64,000 nt of DNA, taken from NCBI RefSeq assembly GCF_022605165.1, contig NC_063068.1, positions 620,001 through 684,000 on the forward strand, read 5' to 3'. Below are positions 60,482-64,000 of the stretch, in pieces. Position 1 is the stretch's first letter, and each line of letters starts with the position of its first letter. The DNA comes from Purpureocillium takamizusanense (taxonomy: Eukaryota; Ascomycota; Sordariomycetes; Hypocreales; Ophiocordycipitaceae). Position numbers and translations under genes: made by a program. The notes under the pieces were generated by a model that saw only the letters and a list, made by a program, of their open reading frames with translations, was not told the DNA's origin and made no database searches.

Positions 60482-63097
60482 GCCTGAGCTGTTGCGGCCC
60501 CATGTCTGGCCGCGCTCAAGCCACAGTCCTCGTTCACGACTATCCTTGATGACCGCTTTATCCCTAATGAATAATGGCGAAAGAAACGACGAGTACGATG
60601 CAGGCGCTGGATGTGCAGCGACCATGTCATTTTTATCTATCCCATCGTACGCGGAAAAGGGACCCGGCGGCAGTTTGTGTACATACCCCCGATACCAATA
60701 AAGGCATATCTCGGGGTCAATGTGATGATGAGGCGGCGCGTGTGTGAACTGGAAGGAGAAGGGGGGAGGGGGCTGGAGCAATCGATCGGGACAAGGACCG
60801 CGTTTTGCGGAGCGGCATCGGCTCTCTCGTCTCCCTCGTGAGAACAGAGCAGCACAAAGTAGTGGTACCACAGTTCATTTGAAATATAGTCTCACAAAAA
60901 GTCACGACGGAAGCGACGCCACGACGCCGTGCCGCGCATTCGGATCCCTATGCGCTGTCTGTTTCCGGAAGGCCTCGTCCGCCATGGGTCATTATCCTGT
61001 CGCGACGATGCTGTACTGTGAAACTGCTTGTCATTGTTTGCCAACACTCGTTTCGTCGATATGCTGTACTGTACTGCACAGGGCCTACCGTATCGTGAGA
61101 CACTGTAGTGCCGACGTTCTGCAGCTTGCTCCGCGGCAGCAAACAACGGGTGACGATGCAGATTGCAGCAACCACCGCCTTGTCACACCCCCCCCCTCCT
61201 ATCCCTCTCCCTTTAATCTCCCGTATCCAACCGGCCTATAAAATCGAGGGCCGCCTTGGTTTCCGCTACTGCCTGCCTATTCCTGCTCGGCGGGCGGGCG
61301 GAAGGAAGAAAAACGAACAGGAACTCTCACCATACTTACTTACAGTTCCCGTTCATACTAGCCGTCGCCGGCCTCGTCGGCCCCCGTCCATCCGTCCGTC
61401 CGTCCTTACCTGCGACGCGCAGGGCTTCTACAACACGGCGGGGCAGGATGTGCTTCCAGCCGAGCAAGCCAACCTCCTGCTCGCATACCACACGCCCCTA
61501 CCTATCTATCGTACGTGCCGCTGCCGGATCGTGTGTGGATTCATCGTGGCGGGCTCGACGTCGTATCTAAAACCACGACATAGGGCAGAGGCGGAGGCAG
61601 AGGCAGAGGGGAGCTGAGGGTGGCTTTCTCGAGCGGCGCGCAAGCACCACACCACCACCGTCAGTATGTACGAACTGCCTGGCCCGGTCTACATCACTCT
61701 GCCCCCTTCACCCTCTCTTGTTTTCTTTGTGGTTTTGTGTCCCTTTCCATCCGGGCTGGTCGCTACAGCTGCATCGACATAACCATGAACACGCGCGTCG
61801 TTGCCGTGCTGTTGCTGCTCCTTTGACGACCTCGACTAACTACCGTCTACAGGGCCCCTCCCATATATACGCGGACACACCTTTAGGTTTGCACCCAAGT
61901 ATATTACCTACCGCGAGGAGGCGAAGAGACGGGCGTGCGCAACCTACTACAGGCGTCGTTCGCCGAGGTCATATCGGGGTGGTCGACGAGGACGCCCACA
62001 TAGGTGGTGGAGGGTCGACGAGGATGGAAACATAGGAGGGAGGGCTTTGGTGGCCTCGGTTGCGTACCTACCTATGTACGCCTCGACCAAGGGGCCGGTT
62101 CTCTCCGTCCGTCCGTCCGTCCCTCGCCTTCTCTCTGCCTAACGTGGGTCTGTTCCTCCTCCGCCTCCTCCTCCTCGCAGGCGTGGGGGGGGGGGGGAGT
62201 AGCACCCAGCTACGAGGTAGGCGGGAGGAGGAAGAGGAAGAGGAGAAGCACAGCACCGGGAAGACGACGCTAACGGACGCTCGAACGATATCGTCATGTG
62301 CCATACATAACTCCTGATTTTCATTCTAATTCTTAGAATTTTCAAGACTTGTAAGGCATATGGACTTGTAAGGCATGTGGCGCCGAAACGGGGACCTACG
62401 ACGTGAGACAAGGGCTCCCCATCCCAACGTTGAGTGACTGGGCGTTGCAGGTACTAACTAACTTACCTTGTTATGGTCCTAACAGCCTTTCACTTGGTCG
62501 TTCTATTTCTTCCCGCTCCCACGCCGTGATACTCTGTCGGCCAGCGCGGCACGCACAGGGTTCAACCAGACGCCCGGTTCCGGGGCATAGCATTTGGTTG
62601 CCTGAGGTCCTTGACACCAACTCATACCCTGAATTTTCCAGAGAGCAAATGACAGCACATGCAGCTCGGTGCCGACCACGCGTCAGTAGCTACGACGATG
62701 AAGGTAATCAAGGAGTTCATCCCCATTCGGTGTAGATAGCTTACTGCATGATCCCCCTAGTAAATAACGAAAGCGCCGTAGGTTTACCATGCCACTATCC
62801 AAGCCGCCGAGTCTCGACTGGTGCCGGCCCAACAATATGTTCGTCCGATATACATCTCTTATAATCAATAGTAGGCGCTCAGAAAGGGCGCACGGTTCGT
62901 AATGGAACCATGTTCACCGTTCTCGCACTACTTGCACGTCCAAGATGCCTTTGAAGGATTCACAGCGTTGGCTTCACCGTCCGGGTCGTCGGTTGAGCGG
63001 ATCCAGTCGTGTTGCGGCCTAGCTAAGATGCAGCAAATATCCCACGGGTACAACTGACGGGCATGGCTTTCCAGAAGCAAGCGACACCTCTACGGCG
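60482..63097. other. Gene-free region
   Basis: About 2.6 kb with no supportable gene. Simple sequence: CCGT units near 61388-61400 and 62107-62120, GAGGCA units near 61590-61610, and a G run near 62186-62198. The AT-richer stretch from about 62290 marks a change of composition toward the right end. Confidence 0.5.
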
Positions 63098-63107
63098 TAT
63101 AAATATC
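63098..63107 (+). promoter_or_regulatory. TATA-like box upstream of the small secreted-peptide gene
   Basis: TATAAATATC lies about 85 bp before the ATG at 63183, with a pyrimidine-rich CTCTTTCCTTCT segment right after it and a CA/TC-rich leader. This is a normal arrangement for an inducible fungal gene. Confidence 0.5.
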
Positions 63108-63182
63108 TCTTTCCTTCTATGAGATTTTGATGCACCCAACTCATCATCGCTTCCCAACTCACTCTTCTTGCCAAACAGTACG

Positions 63183-63386
63183 ATGAAGCTCAATGTCCTT
63201 CTCCTCGCAGCTGGTGCGGCCACCGCACTGCCCACGGCGACAAACAAGACGCAAAGTCTTGTTCTTGAACGTCAAACTTTCGACGCTGAAACTGCCAATG
63301 CAATCGCTGGGGGTTACGTCTATATATCTTCTCTCGAACAGTTCGTGGACCATCGCAACAAACGAGATCCCCCAAACGTTAACTAG
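63183..63386 (+). CDS. Small secreted protein, unknown function
   Basis: Intronless frame of 67 aa. Residues 1 to about 16 form a clear signal peptide (MKLNVLLLAAGAATA), followed by a short mature part (LPTATNKTQSL ... LERQTFDAETANAIAGGYV). There is no cysteine and one N-glycosylation sequon (NKT). A TATA box and a pyrimidine-rich leader lie at the expected distance upstream. The downstream sequence is AT-richer and I cannot exclude further exons. I do not recognise a family; a dibasic-like LERQ site could be a propeptide cut, which is only inference. Confidence 0.45.
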   Translation: MKLNVLLLAAGAATALPTATNKTQSLVLERQTFDAETANAIAGGYVYISSLEQFVDHRNKRDPPNVN

Positions 63387-64000
63387 AGCTCGGATGGCTG
63401 CCCTGCGTCTCCGGAAAATTATTATCAACTCCCATTTCTTCCGGCATGCCAGCGCCACGACTTCGCTTATCGAAACTTCAGGGCCCTGAACCTGCTCACG
63501 GAGACAACTAAAAAAGAAATTGACTGGATGTTCAAGCATGAATAAGCATTTACGGCCCCCTCCCCCTTTGCTCCCTGGTCGTCCGACGCTAGACACTCCG
63601 AGATGACTCTTGGCCGATGCATTATTTATATAAAGCCGGGTTTGCTGACTTGGTGCATCATAAAGCCTCTACAGCATATGTGACAAAGCCCATGATTTCA
63701 ACCAGAGATCATGCAAAGAGCTGGCAGATGCATACTTTGCTGCGGCGAGACTCGAAGCCTAGTCGGGGGATATGCGGCCAAACGGACTGAGCATGGACTG
63801 GCCAAAGAGTACTGGTACAAGGACGCAATGGCCGCTGATAACGAGGCTGTGGGGAACGCTCAGAGGGACGGCTTGCGTCCTAGATTTGACCCTTGAGAGT
63901 AGACTATAGGAGATAATATCGTAGGAAATTCAATGGCACGTTGGAGATCTTATAATATCAGTGGTGGTTTCCTACCCGAAAATAGGTATCCTACTGTGCG
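63387..64000. other. Right end of window
   Basis: A second TATA-like element (TTTATATAAAG, about 63626-63636) lies about 80 bp before an ATG at 63711. That ATG opens a 61-codon frame with fairly gene-like codon use but no signal peptide or family motif. It may be a small gene or the first exon of a gene running out of the window; I do not call it. Confidence 0.3.

Overview
The window comes from a filamentous ascomycete, most likely a sordariomycete of the order Hypocreales. The evidence is the set of eukaryotic nuclear genes (Orc4, Enp1/bystin, HGH1, an FlbA-type RGS protein), short introns of 50-110 nt with GTAAGT-like donors and CTAAC/CTGAC branch sites, GC-rich DNA, and several Pezizomycotina-specific secreted or GPI-anchored proteins. 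The exact genus cannot be read from the sequence.

Layout. Positions 1-20,570 hold no protein gene that I can support. This is about 20 kb of GC-rich DNA full of microsatellites, homopolymer runs, a 220-base polypyrimidine tract and short GTAC-containing motifs, ending at the flbA leader. From 20.57 to 37.4 kb the DNA is gene-dense: flbA (RGS regulator of G-protein signalling), a small GPI-anchored wall protein, a DUF7053 protein with a poly-Gln stretch, ORC4 (AT-hook, PHD finger and AAA+ ATPase in one chain), an LtrA-type membrane protein whose reading frame is broken by one base, and a conserved unknown protein interrupted by an in-frame UAG. From 37.4 to 45.9 kb is a gene-poor, lower-GC island. 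It carries a fragment of an OrsD-like (DUF3505) zinc-finger gene, a remarkable micro-exon gene at 42.27-44.40 kb, and a 17-bp minisatellite. From 45.9 to 52.6 kb genes return: ENP1 and HGH1 diverging from one 0.85-kb promoter region, then a Kelch-repeat single-pass membrane protein. A further 5-kb gene-free stretch leads to a large GPI-anchored adhesin-like wall protein (57.6-60.5 kb), then 2.7 kb of noncoding DNA and a short secreted-peptide gene near the right end.

The most striking feature is at 42,268-44,403. A signal-peptide exon is followed by at least 21 exons that are each exactly one codon long (AG|NNN|GT), separated by AT-rich introns mostly 51-82 nt long. They keep phase 0 and appear to encode a secreted peptide of about 80 residues with six cysteines. 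Sixteen of these triplets are followed by a perfect GTAAGT donor.

The genes do not form one pathway. The housekeeping genes touch replication initiation (ORC4), 40S ribosome maturation (ENP1), eEF2 folding (HGH1) and G-protein control of growth versus conidiation (flbA). The others are surface or secreted proteins typical of a host- or surface-interacting mould.
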